In this document: piece by piece, positions 37,686 through 47,585 of the stretch
How positions within the stretch are numbered: the stretch's first letter is position 1
How the letters are laid out: each line of letters starts with the position of its first letter
NCBI GenBank assembly: GCA_028280445.1
Contig: JANQLU010000093.1
Location: forward strand, 1 to 64,000
Direction: 5' to 3'
DNA length: 64,000 bases
From: Pirellulaceae bacterium
GTDB lineage: Bacteria > Planctomycetota > Planctomycetia > Pirellulales > Pirellulaceae
Notes under the pieces: generated by a model
The model's input: only the letters and a program-made list of their open reading frames with translations
Databases searched by the model: none
What the model was told of the DNA's origin: nothing
Position numbers and translations under genes: made by a program

Positions 37686-38222
37686 TTACGAACCGGGTGC
37701 CATCACATCCGTATAAATGGTCACGCTACTTTTGCCAGCCATCTGCTCGGAAAACTCGTCCGGAGTCCCTCGATGTGCTGACGAGGCACGGGGTGATGAT
37801 TCCAGATTGTCATAAAACCACCGTTCAAATCCGCGTTCGAATCCAATCATTGCGTAGCCGCTTTCGGTAACCATCCGAACTTCGGCAGAAAAATACACGC
37901 GATCGACAGATCCCAGGATATGAAGTTTCCAGCATTCCCGTGGAACTTTGGCTGATCGGAAACCCCAATACCAGGTTCTGCCATCCCAGTTCGCGCCAGC
38001 ATCGACGGTGTGAAAACTGGCAATCGTTTTCCAATGACCAGTCGCCACTTCTTTGGCTTGAATATCAACTCTCTCGTTGCCAACCAATGTCACTCCGCTG
38101 AAAGCGATGTAGCTATCGCGATTTCGTACACGGTCTCCGTCATTCGGGCCGATCATACAACCCGCAGACGACAAACAAATTCCCAAAACGCCAACAGCGA
38201 TCACTCGCTTGATATTCTTCAT
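37686..38222 (-). CDS. Predicted lipoprotein of unknown function
   Basis: A 178-residue protein with a lipoprotein signal peptide (IAVGVLGICLSSAGC, lipobox SAGC, Cys22). The mature part reads as a beta sandwich (YIAFSGVTLVGNERVDIQAK, GRTWYWGFRSAKVP, VYFSAEVRMVTESGYAMIG) and ends with a polar tail. A GGAG site lies eight bases before the ATG and a terminator follows the gene, so it is probably a single-gene transcript. No family is recognised. Confidence 0.75.
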   Translation of the reverse strand: MKNIKRVIAVGVLGICLSSAGCMIGPNDGDRVRNRDSYIAFSGVTLVGNERVDIQAKEVATGHWKTIASFHTVDAGANWDGRTWYWGFRSAKVPRECWKLHILGSVDRVYFSAEVRMVTESGYAMIGFERGFERWFYDNLESSPRASSAHRGTPDEFSEQMAGKSSVTIYTDVMAPGS

Positions 38223-38347
38223 AACAAATCTCCGCTAGAAATCTGGTCTCTCGTTGTCAAATGACAAAATTCGAGAATTTCTTTCACGAGTCCGGCAAAA
38301 ACTCGATCTCGATTCTGATCTTTCTAGAAAGCTGTTGTGAATTGCTC

Positions 38348-38371
38348 ACGCAGAGACGCAGAGACGCAGAG
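38348..38371. repeat. Three tandem copies of ACGCAGAG
   Basis: Three perfect copies of the 8-base unit ACGCAGAG stand head to tail in the 274-base gap 38223-38496. Similar GCAGAG-type arrays are scattered between genes in many bacterial genomes. Their role is unknown. Confidence 0.6.
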
Positions 38372-38496
38372 GACAAGAATGAAAATCATCAATCGTCAAC
38401 CGCAACCTATTCAACCGTGGCTCGTAAGATTCGAGGTCATCCATCCAAAATCCGATCACGCTTCAGGTTGCCATTGGGCAATTCGACTGATCGATT

Positions 38497-39963
38497 TTAA
38501 TCATCGTTTGGTGGGTCGTTTTCAAACCAACTGCGAAGACCGCTCATGAACATGTTGATCATTTTTGTGGTGTGCTCTTGATCGAACAAATAGGGATCAC
38601 AACGGAGACAGATGGTCAGTTTTCGCTGGTAAGTCGTGATTGCAATGCTGGCTCGTGTTCGATGTCGCAGCGGCGGTGCACCCGTAAAATCATCCAGAAC
38701 GAGATTGCCCGCAACGAGCGCACCCTTTTTACGCGGCAACCGAGCGTTGTAACGTTTGGTTGGATCACCGACACTGGTCAAAATCATGGAGCCAAGACCG
38801 CGGCGAAACGATGTAACCAGTGGAAGCGCCCATTTGGTTGACGCAGCATGGATGAGCGCCTCGATAAACTCAGTGCCTAGCGCTTGATTTTTAAGCTTGG
38901 AGGTTTCGGCTCGAATGCTTTTCATCAGTTCGATTCGATCTCGGCAAGCATTGGGACCGCGTTGCAAGAAATTGTAACTGGTCATGTTCACTGCCGGCAT
39001 TTCGTCATCGCCGCGTCCGCGCAGGTTTGTCGGCAGCAGAATGCGATACTTGCCGCCAGGTTTAAAGCGGAGTTTTGGAAATTGCTGGTTCCAATTTTCC
39101 ATCAACATAAAACACTCGACGGCCAAAATGTCGTTGACCGTTCCACCATGCGCGATGGCAACATCTCGCAGTTTTTTGTGTTCGTCTTTGGACAGGACGT
39201 CGTATTCGATGCCAAACAACGGGATGCGCGGCCGGTTGGGTTCCCGTTTTTGCTTGGGCAATTTTGGTGGATTGAACGGGATGCCGCCAATCAGTGAGTT
39301 TTTGAATCCATATTTGAGCGCGAACGAAGTTGTTCTGCCGTGGGCATCATATTCGGATGCGAATCGTTGTTTTTTGTTGCGAGCTTTGAGCAGCGTTGGA
39401 TCAATGGGGCCAAGTTTTGCAGTGCCCGGGCCGCTGATCAGATTGGCGTAAATCGCAAACAGATCACCCATAAAGAAGTGAGCGCCGATGCCATCCACGG
39501 CAACATGGTTGTAATAAAATGTAAATTCAACCTGCTCGTCTCCTTGATGCGCCCAAACTCGAACACCACATTCGTTGTCCGTGTCGAATTCAATGCCGGT
39601 CGGGCAATCTGCCAATGTGTCTTCGATCGGTTCCCCTTCGCGACACCAAAAAACGCGGCAAGGCAAATCTTTTCGGTACACCCAACTGAGACGGCCTTGT
39701 TTTTTTCTTTCGATCGTCGAGCGGAGGACGCGATGTCGATCGAGTGACGTGTGAAGTGCTTGCAAGAAAGCTTCCCGATCGACTTGGCCAAAAAATCTCA
39801 TCGAGATGACAAATGTCATCGGGTACAGCGATCGGCTGTCGAGGTACAAAAAATGTTCGAACGGAACCAGATACAACGGAAACAATCGCATTTTTCCGTA
39901 CGCGTCGTCCATGGAGGGCGCATCAACGACTGCAAGGTTTTGTTGTTCGAGTTCGGACGACAT
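38497..39963 (-). CDS. Condensation-domain/WS-DGAT-like acyltransferase
   Basis: A protein of 488 residues when started at the ATG at 39963; the frame is open further upstream but that would run into the sufS gene. It has the chloramphenicol-acetyltransferase-like fold seen in wax-ester synthase/DGAT and NRPS condensation domains. The active-site motif appears as NHVAVDG near residue 170 (HxxxDG kept, the first His of HHxxxDG replaced by Asn). A second-half motif region is GGTVNDILAVECFMLMENW, followed by PTNLRGRGDDEMPAVNMTSY. Enzymes of this fold make acyl esters or amides. The substrate cannot be read from sequence. No strong ribosome binding site is present and the start is uncertain. Confidence 0.7.
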   Translation of the reverse strand: MSSELEQQNLAVVDAPSMDDAYGKMRLFPLYLVPFEHFLYLDSRSLYPMTFVISMRFFGQVDREAFLQALHTSLDRHRVLRSTIERKKQGRLSWVYRKDLPCRVFWCREGEPIEDTLADCPTGIEFDTDNECGVRVWAHQGDEQVEFTFYYNHVAVDGIGAHFFMGDLFAIYANLISGPGTAKLGPIDPTLLKARNKKQRFASEYDAHGRTTSFALKYGFKNSLIGGIPFNPPKLPKQKREPNRPRIPLFGIEYDVLSKDEHKKLRDVAIAHGGTVNDILAVECFMLMENWNQQFPKLRFKPGGKYRILLPTNLRGRGDDEMPAVNMTSYNFLQRGPNACRDRIELMKSIRAETSKLKNQALGTEFIEALIHAASTKWALPLVTSFRRGLGSMILTSVGDPTKRYNARLPRKKGALVAGNLVLDDFTGAPPLRHRTRASIAITTYQRKLTICLRCDPYLFDQEHTTKMINMFMSGLRSWFENDPPNDD

Positions 39964-40042
39964 CGACGATTTTTGCGTAATAGGTTCTGTTTGATATGAC
40001 AACAGCCTACCAAAGTCGTTGCTAGTCAGCAAAGCAGAATTA

Positions 40043-41332
40043 TCAACGTAACTTTTGTAGAGTCTGTGCCAGTGCCTCGACAAATCGATCGACTTCTTCG
40101 ACCGTGTTGTAAAGGTAAAAACTGGCTCGACAGCTGGAGTTGATGCCCAGTTTTTCGTGAAGTGGCATTGCGCAGTGGTGACCGGCGCGAATTGCAATGC
40201 CGTGGCGGTCGATCAGAAGAGAAATATCCTGGGGACTGACACCGTCAACGACAAAACTGACAATCCCAGCACGCTGACCCGGTCCCATTGGACCCAGGAT
40301 GCGGATTCCGTCGATTTCAGACTGCAGTTTATCAATCGCCAGATTGGCCAGTGTTTGTTCGTGTTGTTTAATCTGCGACAACCCGATGCCATTGAGGTAA
40401 TCGACGGCTGCGTGCAAACCAATCGCTTGAGCAATCGGCGGCGTGCCAGCTTCGAATTTGGCTGGAATTTCTCCCGGGACGTAGCCCTCGGTGGTGACTT
40501 TGCTGATCATGCTGCCACCCCCGTGAAACGGTGGGATCGCGCGAAGCATCTCCATTTTTCCATGGAGTATTCCAATGCCACTGGGCCCAAGCATTTTGTG
40601 TCCGCTGAAAATAACAAAGTCGGCGTTCCAAGCCGTCACGTCGGTAGGCTCGTGCGGTACATGTTGCGCGGCATCGACAACGGTGGTAATGCCCCATTGG
40701 CTGGCCATGGCAACCAATTTGGCCACCGGGTTAATGGTTCCCAGAACGTTGGAAACTGCCGAAAATGCAAACACTTTGGTTTTATCGTTGAGCATTTCGG
40801 ACAATGAATTCATACACAACTGTCCGTCATCAGTCATTGGAACGAAGCGGACGGTCGCGCCAGTGCGTTCAGCAAGTTGTTGCCAAGGCACGATATTGGA
40901 ATGATGCTCCATTTCCGTCAGCAAAATTTCATCATCTGCCGAAACAGAAATCGACGGATCGCTTGTGTCCCCAATCGAACGCGCAACGAGGTTGATCGCG
41001 TGAGTCGTTCCCGAAGTAAAAATAACTTCGCGATCGTTTTGCGTACCAATAAATTCTGCAATCGCGGCTCTTGCGTGTTCGTAATTGTTCGTACTTTGTT
41101 CACTCAGCCAGTGAATTCCACGGTGAACATTGGCGTAGCTTTGTTTGTAACAATTCTCGATCGATTCAATGACCGCTCGTGGATGCTGAGTCGACGCCGC
41201 ATTGTCCAAATAAACCAATGGTCGATCCGCGTGAATCGTTTGATGCAGAATTGGAAAGTCCGCGCGAATTGCTTGAACATCGAGTGGTTTGGCAATGTGC
41301 TCGGATTCCAATTCGTCAGTTTGAAAGTTCAT
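40043..41332 (-). CDS. sufS: SufS-type cysteine desulfurase
   Basis: A protein of 429 residues from the ATG at 41332; a TTG at 41371 would overlap the upstream gene. It is a class-V aminotransferase fold enzyme with YLDNAASTQHP at the N-terminus, NYEHARA, EMEHHSNIVPWQ, the PLP-binding lysine in FSGHKMLGP (Lys246) and the sulfur-carrying cysteine in RAGHHCAMP (Cys387). The RxGHHCA form and length identify group II (SufS), which supplies sulfur for Fe-S cluster assembly. The usual sufBCD genes are not adjacent. It follows a beta-hydroxyacid dehydrogenase gene by 19 bases, so it could be cotranscribed with it. Confidence 0.9.
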   Translation of the reverse strand: MNFQTDELESEHIAKPLDVQAIRADFPILHQTIHADRPLVYLDNAASTQHPRAVIESIENCYKQSYANVHRGIHWLSEQSTNNYEHARAAIAEFIGTQNDREVIFTSGTTHAINLVARSIGDTSDPSISVSADDEILLTEMEHHSNIVPWQQLAERTGATVRFVPMTDDGQLCMNSLSEMLNDKTKVFAFSAVSNVLGTINPVAKLVAMASQWGITTVVDAAQHVPHEPTDVTAWNADFVIFSGHKMLGPSGIGILHGKMEMLRAIPPFHGGGSMISKVTTEGYVPGEIPAKFEAGTPPIAQAIGLHAAVDYLNGIGLSQIKQHEQTLANLAIDKLQSEIDGIRILGPMGPGQRAGIVSFVVDGVSPQDISLLIDRHGIAIRAGHHCAMPLHEKLGINSSCRASFYLYNTVEEVDRFVEALAQTLQKLR

Positions 41333-41351
41333 AGTTGAAGTTGATATTTGA

Positions 41352-42266
41352 TTAACGGTTGTACCAGTCAATGTCAGACAGTTTCGCCAGTGCTAATTGT
41401 AGCGCCTGAGTCCCCAAACGGTCGCCGCCTTGAGCGGAAAGTGCAAGATACAATTGGTGAGCCAACGCCAGTCCGGGCAGCGAAAGCTTCATCCGACGTG
41501 CTTCTTGCAAGGCAATTTGCATATCTTTGATAAAATGTTCAACGAAAAAACCGGGGTCAAAATTATTGTCAATGATACGGGGCGCCAAATTGGACAGTGA
41601 CCAACTGCCCGCAGCGCCGCTGGAAACGGATTGCATCACCGTTTCCAGATTGAGCCCCGACCGGTGGGCGTACAACAGCGCTTCGCAGATGCCAATCATG
41701 TTGGTTGCGATCAGCGTTTGATTGACCATTTTGGTATGTTGTCCGCTACCCGCGGGACCTTGATGGACAATCGTTTTGCCCATCAATTCGAACAACGGCT
41801 GGACCGCCTGAACGGCATCTTCGTCGCTGCCAATCATGATCGAAAGCGCCGCGTTTTTAGCGCCGATGTCTCCTCCGGAAACGGGTGCGTCGATGGAGGA
41901 TACGTTTTTGTTTGCCGCCGCTGCGTGGATTTCGACTGCCAACGATGGTTGACTGGTGGTCATATCGACGACGATTGTACCGCTGTGGCAACGATCCAGA
42001 ATTTGTCCGCTATCCAAATAAACCGAGCGAACGTCATCGGGATAACCGACGATCGTGAAAACGACATTGCTGCTGGCGGCGACATCACCAGGCGATTCAC
42101 ACCACGTGGCGCCGCGATCGATCAGCGGTTGCGCTTTCGATTTTGTGCGATTGAAGACGAACGCCCGGTAGCCAGCGGCCATTAAGTGTCCGCACATGCT
42201 TTGGCCCATCACGCCAGTTCCAATCCAGCCGATTGTTGTCGAATCGGGATTTACAGGATTCGTCAT
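41352..42266 (-). CDS. Beta-hydroxyacid dehydrogenase (3-hydroxyisobutyrate dehydrogenase family)
   Basis: A 304-residue NAD(P)-dependent enzyme of the 3-hydroxyisobutyrate/2-hydroxy-3-oxopropionate (tartronate semialdehyde) dehydrogenase family. It shows the Rossmann motif [13 protein letters not shown], the substrate-binding [18 protein letters not shown], and the catalytic lysine region GQHTKMVNQ. The C-terminal all-helical domain with [18 protein letters not shown] is complete. The exact substrate cannot be told apart between family members. It follows the DUF1080 gene by 3 bases, and sufS follows it, so the three may form an operon. Confidence 0.85.
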   Translation of the reverse strand: MTNPVNPDSTTIGWIGTGVMGQSMCGHLMAAGYRAFVFNRTKSKAQPLIDRGATWCESPGDVAASSNVVFTIVGYPDDVRSVYLDSGQILDRCHSGTIVVDMTTSQPSLAVEIHAAAANKNVSSIDAPVSGGDIGAKNAALSIMIGSDEDAVQAVQPLFELMGKTIVHQGPAGSGQHTKMVNQTLIATNMIGICEALLYAHRSGLNLETVMQSVSSGAAGSWSLSNLAPRIIDNNFDPGFFVEHFIKDMQIALQEARRMKLSLPGLALAHQLYLALSAQGGDRLGTQALQLALAKLSDIDWYNR

Positions 42267-42269
42267 GAT

Positions 42270-42962
42270 TTATTGATCAAGTTCTCGAATGCGCAGATTT
42301 TTCCAGGCGACTTGGAAAGGGCCCTGGTTTCGGCCGATGCTGTGGACTTGCAATCCGATGAAGCCTTTCGGGTGCGATTTGAATTTCGCGTCGTCTTTGA
42401 GGTCCGAGATTAATTCTCCATTAATCCAGACTTTGATCACGGGCCCTTTGGCGATGACTCTATATTTATTCCACTGGCCATCCTTGAAATGTTTGTGTGG
42501 TTTGCGTTTGTCTGCCGGTGTCATCCAGCCGCCGCAAGCTTCTCCATAGATGTAACCCGCTTCAGCCCCTTTGCTCCCACTCGCCTCGATTTCGACTTGG
42601 GGACCATTGACCCGGCCAGTTTTAAAGGGGCTAGTTCCTTTGCCTGCTTTGGTTGCTGAGCGGATTTGAACGCCCGAGTTCAGTCGATTGTCAACTTTGA
42701 CTTCGAATTCCAATTCGAAATTGCCATATTGTTTTACCGTACACAAAAATGAATTGGGGCTGCCATTGGCGGTTGTGCCAACAATGGCTCCATCTTTGAT
42801 TTCGTATTTTGCAAAGCCGTTTTTTTGCGTCCAACCTTCGAGGGATTTGCCATTAAACATGGAAACCCAGCCGTCTTTGTCCTGGGCCGATGCTCCTGAC
42901 TGAGCGATCGAAACGGTAGAAATTGCAACAATGATTGCACAGGCGAATTTTGTATGGTTCAT
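42270..42962 (-). CDS. Secreted DUF1080 (3-keto-disaccharide hydrolase-type) protein
   Basis: A 230-residue protein with a signal peptide (residues 1-27, cut after GASA) and a single DUF1080 domain, a concanavalin-like beta sandwich. Typical stretches are DGWVSMFNGKSLEGW, DGAIVGTTANGSPNSFL, FELEFEVKVDNRLNSGVQIR and HPKGFIGLQVHS. The family is very expanded in planctomycetes and includes 3-keto-glucoside hydrolases. It is the promoter-proximal gene of a possible operon with the dehydrogenase (3-base gap). Periplasmic sugar processing is inferred from the family. Confidence 0.85.
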   Translation of the reverse strand: MNHTKFACAIIVAISTVSIAQSGASAQDKDGWVSMFNGKSLEGWTQKNGFAKYEIKDGAIVGTTANGSPNSFLCTVKQYGNFELEFEVKVDNRLNSGVQIRSATKAGKGTSPFKTGRVNGPQVEIEASGSKGAEAGYIYGEACGGWMTPADKRKPHKHFKDGQWNKYRVIAKGPVIKVWINGELISDLKDDAKFKSHPKGFIGLQVHSIGRNQGPFQVAWKNLRIRELDQ

Positions 42963-43042
42963 GAGCTATTTGCCTTTCGACTGATGTAACGAGCCATCCA
43001 TTTTAAACGAAAACGAGTTTCAGTTCAGGTGTTGGGGGCTTT

Positions 43043-43143
43043 TGAGCGGCAAGGCGCTAGCCGCCGGTATGCGGGGATTTACCGGCGGCTAGCGCCTTGC
43101 CGCTCACATTTAATAAACGCGACCTAGCGCCTTGCCGCTCACA
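43043..43143. repeat. Palindromic REP-type element, second copy plus half copy
   Basis: Arms 43043-43069 and 43080-43106 are perfect 27-base inverses with a 10-base loop, using the same arm sequence as the palindrome at 27670-27740. A further right half arm (CTAGCGCCTTGCCGCTCACA) follows at 43124-43143. The presence of whole and half copies shows a dispersed family. It lies between the convergent-side end of the hypothetical gene at 43184 and the DUF1080 start. The loop sequences differ between copies while arms are conserved. Confidence 0.85.
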
Positions 43144-43183
43144 GGATCAGGGAGTTTGCTTTGCAGACCGCAGGCGGCGTTTG

Positions 43184-43657
43184 TTAATCGTCGAAGTCAG
43201 GGCGTTTCAAGATTTCGTTGATCAAGATCGCGTTACGAATCGAATCGGGCGAGCGGAAAAGCTCGATGAGTTCCGAAGCGCGTTCTGGAACATCTTCAGC
43301 TTCGAAAGCTGTTGTCGTCAGAGCAGAAACTTCTCCTCGGTCGGTAATTGAATCACCAGCGAGGCTGCCGACAGAATGATCAAATTTTGCCTGCAATCGT
43401 TGTTCGACGATTTCGTTCGCCGAACTGATTCGTTCGCCCAGATGTCTGGTGTGTTCGGCGATGTCTGACGTATCGATGTGGGACCGTACGTGGCTTCCGA
43501 CACCGGAGGATCGGATCGGTTCGACAATTTCAACTTCGTCAACAATTTCGATGATTTCACGTTGGCGTTGGGGTTGCGGCGGAGGTTGAATTTGACCATG
43601 GCCCTGTTGCCGCCGCTCGGCCGCCATTTTCAGAAATTCTTCGATGTTTTTGGCCAT
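43184..43657 (-). CDS. Hypothetical protein downstream of floA
   Basis: A 157-residue soluble protein without a signal. The first 12 residues (MAKNIEEFLKMAAERR) form a short helix, followed by a Pro/Gln-rich linker and an acidic strand (EIIEIVDEVEIVEPI). A helical middle segment and a C-terminal helix pair (RASELIELFRSPDSIRNAIL) follow. I recall similar small proteins encoded next to floA in planctomycetes but cannot verify this. It lies 78 bases downstream of floA on the same strand, so it may be a partner or simply cotranscribed. Confidence 0.65.
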   Translation of the reverse strand: MAKNIEEFLKMAAERRQQGHGQIQPPPQPQRQREIIEIVDEVEIVEPIRSSGVGSHVRSHIDTSDIAEHTRHLGERISSANEIVEQRLQAKFDHSVGSLAGDSITDRGEVSALTTTAFEAEDVPERASELIELFRSPDSIRNAILINEILKRPDFDD

Positions 43658-43735
43658 GATTTTTTGCTCACTGAAATCGTGATGTCATCTTCGTGGGAAC
43701 TAATTCCTTGATAACGTGAACGGCGGCAAGCGCCG

Positions 43736-44800
43736 CTACGTGGTTTGACCGACCGGTTTATTATCGGACACGTTGGCAATGGACTTTCGCATATCCGTAT
43801 CAGCTTGAACATTTCGAAGTTTGTAATAATCCAGGATACCGAGTTTGCCGCTACGGAAACTGTCTGCCATCGCTTCGGGCACTTCGGCTTCGGCTTCGAC
43901 CAGTTTCGCTCGGCTTTCTTCGATCGCTGCCTGGTTTTCCTGTTCTTTTGCGACCGCCATCGCGCGGCGGCCTTCGGCTTTCGCGCGGGCAACACGCGTA
44001 TCCGCTTCGGCCTGGTCCGCTTTGAGTCGAGCTCCAATGTTGTCTCCGACATCGATATCGGCGATATCGATCGAGACAATTTCGTACGCGGTTTGCGAGT
44101 CGAGGCGGCGCGACAATACCGCTTTAGAAATCATGTCGGGGTTTTCGAGTACGACTTTGTGACTGTCGGCCGAACCGATCGCACTGACAATTCCCTCGCC
44201 GACGCGGGCGATAATGGTTTCCTCGGTCGCACCTCCGATCAACTGTTGCAAATTCGATCGGACAGTCACACGGGCGCGGACTTTGAGTTGAATACCATCT
44301 TTGGCGACTGCATCCAGCGATCGACGCGCGGCGCCTTTGGCTGGACAGTCGATGACTCGCGGATAGACGCTGGTTTGAACTGCTTCCAAGACGTTTCGAC
44401 CCGCCAAGTCAATTGCCGCCGCTTCGCGGAAACTGAGCTGAATTGTTTTGGCTTTGTTGGCGGCGATCAAGCTGCGCACCACCATCGGAACGTTGCCCCC
44501 GGCGAGATAATGTGCTTCTAAAGCACGGGTCGTGAGATCGGGGTCTTTGAGGCCGGCTTGAACGGCCATGATTTTACTGGGAACAATGACGCTCGCGCGG
44601 ACCTTTCGGAAAGTCATCCCGATGAGATCCCAGAGGGATACACCGGCGCGCGTCAATACGGATTGAATCCACCAGCGAAAATACGAAATGAAAAATCCGA
44701 AGAAGATCAGCAAAAACAGGATAAAGATGCCGATGACGGCGATGACAATGTAGGACCCCAAGTCTTCGTCGAGCTGCCCTAACAGAATGAGATCTTGCAT
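43736..44800 (-). CDS. floA: Flotillin-like protein FloA
   Basis: A 354-residue SPFH-family protein of the FloA (YqfA/UPF0365) type, which forms membrane microdomain scaffolds. It has a hydrophobic N-terminal hairpin (residues about 18-44, [20 protein letters not shown]) and [20 protein letters not shown]. The SPFH core contains [17 protein letters not shown] and [20 protein letters not shown]-like stretches. It ends with an Ala/Glu-rich coiled coil ([20 protein letters not shown]). The usual bacterial partner NfeD is not seen directly upstream. Length and order of motifs match the family closely. Confidence 0.9.
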   Translation of the reverse strand: MQDLILLGQLDEDLGSYIVIAVIGIFILFLLIFFGFFISYFRWWIQSVLTRAGVSLWDLIGMTFRKVRASVIVPSKIMAVQAGLKDPDLTTRALEAHYLAGGNVPMVVRSLIAANKAKTIQLSFREAAAIDLAGRNVLEAVQTSVYPRVIDCPAKGAARRSLDAVAKDGIQLKVRARVTVRSNLQQLIGGATEETIIARVGEGIVSAIGSADSHKVVLENPDMISKAVLSRRLDSQTAYEIVSIDIADIDVGDNIGARLKADQAEADTRVARAKAEGRRAMAVAKEQENQAAIEESRAKLVEAEAEVPEAMADSFRSGKLGILDYYKLRNVQADTDMRKSIANVSDNKPVGQTT

Positions 44801-44917
44801 TTGATCGATTCCGCAGATGAATTCAGTTTATTCGATTACTAAAGTTATTTTAGAAGCTGACTCGACCAGGTAGTAGTCGGTGAATTCCGTTTTTGACAAC
44901 ATTTTGGCAGTTTGTCG

Positions 44918-46114
44918 TTATCGCCGCGCTGCCGCATGACGCAGTGGGAGCCAGGATCCGTTGTCAGCATTGCTGGCGACACACTGTTGAATGAAGTACA
45001 TGCCTTCGACGCCGTCATGAATATTTGGATAAATCGTATCCGTTTTTTCAAATGATTGCCCTGACGCACGTTGACACATGGCATCGAAAGCACTGCGATA
45101 AACATTGGCGAACGCTTCGAAAAACGCTTCTGGATGACCGCTGGGCAATCGACAGGCGGCTGCCCCCGATTCGTTCATAAACGGAGCGTTGGGATCACGC
45201 GTATAAATTTGGTGAGGTTGCCCATTTTCCCGGACGATCATTTCATTGGGGTTTTCCTGACACCAGCGCAGCGATTTTTTTGTTCCATCAATTTCGATGA
45301 CGAGGTCGTTTTCACGACCATGGCTGATTTGAGAGGCCGTGACTGTTGCCAACGCACCATTTTCAAATTTGATCATCGCCGTGCCGTAGTCATCGAGTTG
45401 GCGGCCTTCGACAAAAGCACGGAGTTGGCAACTGATTTCCGATGGCATCTCGCCCGTCATATAGCGGGCCAGGTTATAAGCGTGGGTCGCAATATCGCCA
45501 AAGCAACCGGCAGCGCCGCTTCTCGCCGGGTCGGTTCGCCAGGCCGCTTGTTTTTGATCGTCAGCTTCGAGACGCGTGCGAAGCCATCCCTGGATATAAA
45601 AAGCGCGAATGGCATTGATTTCACCAAATTCACCATTGAGGATCATTTCACGGGCTTGCCGAACCAACGGGTAACCGGTGTAGTTGTGAGTGACCGCAAA
45701 CACGACATCCGAGTTGTTAACGACTTCCGCCAATTGTTCCGCTTGAGCGAGGTCGAATGTCAGCGGTTTGTCACAAATGACATTGAAACCTGCCTTGACC
45801 GCCGCTTTGGCGATTTCAAAATGCGTGTGGTTGGGCGTGGCAATGGAGACGAAATCGATGCGCTGGTCTTCCGGGAGATTGGATTCAGTATCAAACAGTT
45901 CTTGGTAGGAACCATAGGCTCGTTGATCGGAAATATCATAGTCGGCCGCAGACGCTTTGGCCCGCTCGGGGTTTGAAGAGAGCGCGCCGGCGACTAATTC
46001 GGCGCGATTATCGAGCACGGCGGCAGTTGCGTGAACGCGACCAATAAATGAGCCTTGACCTCCGCCGATCAAGCCCATGCGAAGTTTCCGATTGAGAGGT
46101 GGGTTGGTGGACAT
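44918..46114 (-). CDS. Gfo/Idh/MocA-family oxidoreductase
   Basis: A protein of 398 residues from the ATG at 46114. The frame stays open upstream but would overlap the next gene. It has an NAD(P)-binding Rossmann domain MGLIGGGQGSFIGRVHATA and the family motif CDKPLTFD, plus VTHNYTGYPLVRQAREMILN. The C-terminal domain contains GCFGDIATHAYNLARYMTG with the catalytic-type His. No signal peptide is visible, so it is cytosolic. Family members oxidise or epimerise sugars and inositols. It starts 31 bases after the end of the PQQ-like gene on the same strand, suggesting cotranscription. Confidence 0.85.
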   Translation of the reverse strand: MSTNPPLNRKLRMGLIGGGQGSFIGRVHATAAVLDNRAELVAGALSSNPERAKASAADYDISDQRAYGSYQELFDTESNLPEDQRIDFVSIATPNHTHFEIAKAAVKAGFNVICDKPLTFDLAQAEQLAEVVNNSDVVFAVTHNYTGYPLVRQAREMILNGEFGEINAIRAFYIQGWLRTRLEADDQKQAAWRTDPARSGAAGCFGDIATHAYNLARYMTGEMPSEISCQLRAFVEGRQLDDYGTAMIKFENGALATVTASQISHGRENDLVIEIDGTKKSLRWCQENPNEMIVRENGQPHQIYTRDPNAPFMNESGAAACRLPSGHPEAFFEAFANVYRSAFDAMCQRASGQSFEKTDTIYPNIHDGVEGMYFIQQCVASNADNGSWLPLRHAAARR

Positions 46115-46145
46115 ACTGACGTTTTTCTCCCGTGTAGAAATTTTG

Positions 46146-47585
46146 TCAGTTATTTTTCCTTTCATAAGTCGATTTTCGCAAGTCGTAGCAGACGATTTCT
46201 TTGTCATTTCTGGCAAAGATCTTGCCGCCAGCGAATGCCGGGTGACTCCAAACGACCGTACGTCCACGGGCTTTTTGCGTCGGTTCGAGGATTTTTGTGC
46301 GACCGATTTCCTTGTATCCGGATTTCGTCAATTCGGCAATGATCAATTCTCCTTGATCGTTTGCCAAAAAGTAACGGCCGTTGTTTTCAATCAAAAAACA
46401 GTTTGCGAATTGCAATTTTGAATCGCCGGCTGCGTTGAGCAGCGGTTTCGATTCTGACCACATTTGTTTGCCGGTTTTGATTTCGACACACTTCAACGCC
46501 GCTTCGAGACGGCGATTGCTGGTGCCGACGCCGTAGATATAACCATCTTTGAATAGCGGTGTCATCATTAACGAGTTGAGCGCTTGTTGGTCGCGTAGCT
46601 GTTGCGGTGTCGAACGATAAATTTCTTTGACCTTGGTCGGATCGTCGGACAGTTCCAGCAGAAGTTGACCGCCAAAAACTTCGGAGACGAACAATTTGTT
46701 GCCAATCAATCGTGGCATGGCGATGCAAGTTGCTTGGGCCTGCTGATTTTTTTCCGGAAATTTGACAAACCAATTGCTTTTGCCCGTTTCCGGATTGACC
46801 GAATCGACGCCGTCACGATGCCAGCTGAGCAACTGTTTTTCTTTCCCCGAACCAGGATCGTAGTAAACCAAGGGAACATATCCGATATCGGAACTCGAAC
46901 GCGATTTCCAAATTTCAGCGCCAGTTTTTTTGTTGAAACAGACAATCGCGTTGCCTTCGAGGCCGACGGTGCAAAATAGTTTGTCTCCGACGATCAACGG
47001 ATGGGCCGCGTAACCCCAGATCGGGGGCTTGGTGTTGTATTCTTTGGTGAGAACTTTCTGCCAAACGATTTTGCCGTCAGATTTATTAAAGCAAATCAGG
47101 TGGCCCATCGTGCCGAGCGTGTAAACATGGTCGCCGTCAACGATTGGTGTTGTGCGTGGACCAAACGGATAGGAAACTCGATAAGTGCATTCGTAGCTGT
47201 GTTCCCAAATCTGCTTTCCATCGACGGCTGAGAGACAAACGACCCGCTCAGTACCGTTGATGCCGGGGAGCCTCGGTCTGGCCGATTTCTTTTTGTCCCC
47301 TGCTCCACCGCCTGCCGGTTTGTCTTCGTCGGTTTTGGGTTTAACAGTCCAATCCATCAAAAAGATTTTGTCGCCGGATGTCGAAGGTCCGGTGTAGCCA
47401 ACGCCAATCGGTTTTTTCCAAACGAGTTTGAGTCCACCTTTGGGAATCGTTTCGATGATGCCCGTTTCATTCCAAACTCCATCGCGTTTTGCTCCCATCC
47501 AATCGGACCAATCGGTTGTTTTAGTTTGTGCAAACGTGATGCTGGCAAGCAACAAAGAAAATAGTGTGATGGCGATTTTGTTCAT
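46146..47585 (-). CDS. Secreted PQQ-like beta-propeller protein
   Basis: A 479-residue protein with a signal peptide (residues 1-19, ITLFSLLLASITFAQ). It contains repeated beta-propeller blades of the PQQ/outer-membrane-assembly BamB type, such as GTERVVCLSAVDGKQIWEHS, GHLICFNKSDGKIVWQKV, NAIVCFNKKTGAEIWKSR and ALKCVEIKTGKQMWSES. The segment around residues 85-110 is a low-complexity Lys/Gly insert. Conserved WxGxxRDGVW near the N-terminus is typical of planctomycete members. It is exported; a scaffold or binding role is likelier than dehydrogenase activity since the cofactor-binding residues of quinoprotein dehydrogenases are not obvious. Confidence 0.8.
   Translation of the reverse strand: MNKIAITLFSLLLASITFAQTKTTDWSDWMGAKRDGVWNETGIIETIPKGGLKLVWKKPIGVGYTGPSTSGDKIFLMDWTVKPKTDEDKPAGGGAGDKKKSARPRLPGINGTERVVCLSAVDGKQIWEHSYECTYRVSYPFGPRTTPIVDGDHVYTLGTMGHLICFNKSDGKIVWQKVLTKEYNTKPPIWGYAAHPLIVGDKLFCTVGLEGNAIVCFNKKTGAEIWKSRSSSDIGYVPLVYYDPGSGKEKQLLSWHRDGVDSVNPETGKSNWFVKFPEKNQQAQATCIAMPRLIGNKLFVSEVFGGQLLLELSDDPTKVKEIYRSTPQQLRDQQALNSLMMTPLFKDGYIYGVGTSNRRLEAALKCVEIKTGKQMWSESKPLLNAAGDSKLQFANCFLIENNGRYFLANDQGELIIAELTKSGYKEIGRTKILEPTQKARGRTVVWSHPAFAGGKIFARNDKEIVCYDLRKSTYERKNN

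Noticed and set aside
43745-44521. 258-residue plus-strand frame opposite floA
   Set aside because: It mirrors the codon pattern of floA on the other strand and has no start signal.
45071-45976. 301-residue plus-strand frame opposite the Gfo/Idh/MocA gene
   Set aside because: The oxidoreductase has clear motifs. The opposite frame is its shadow.
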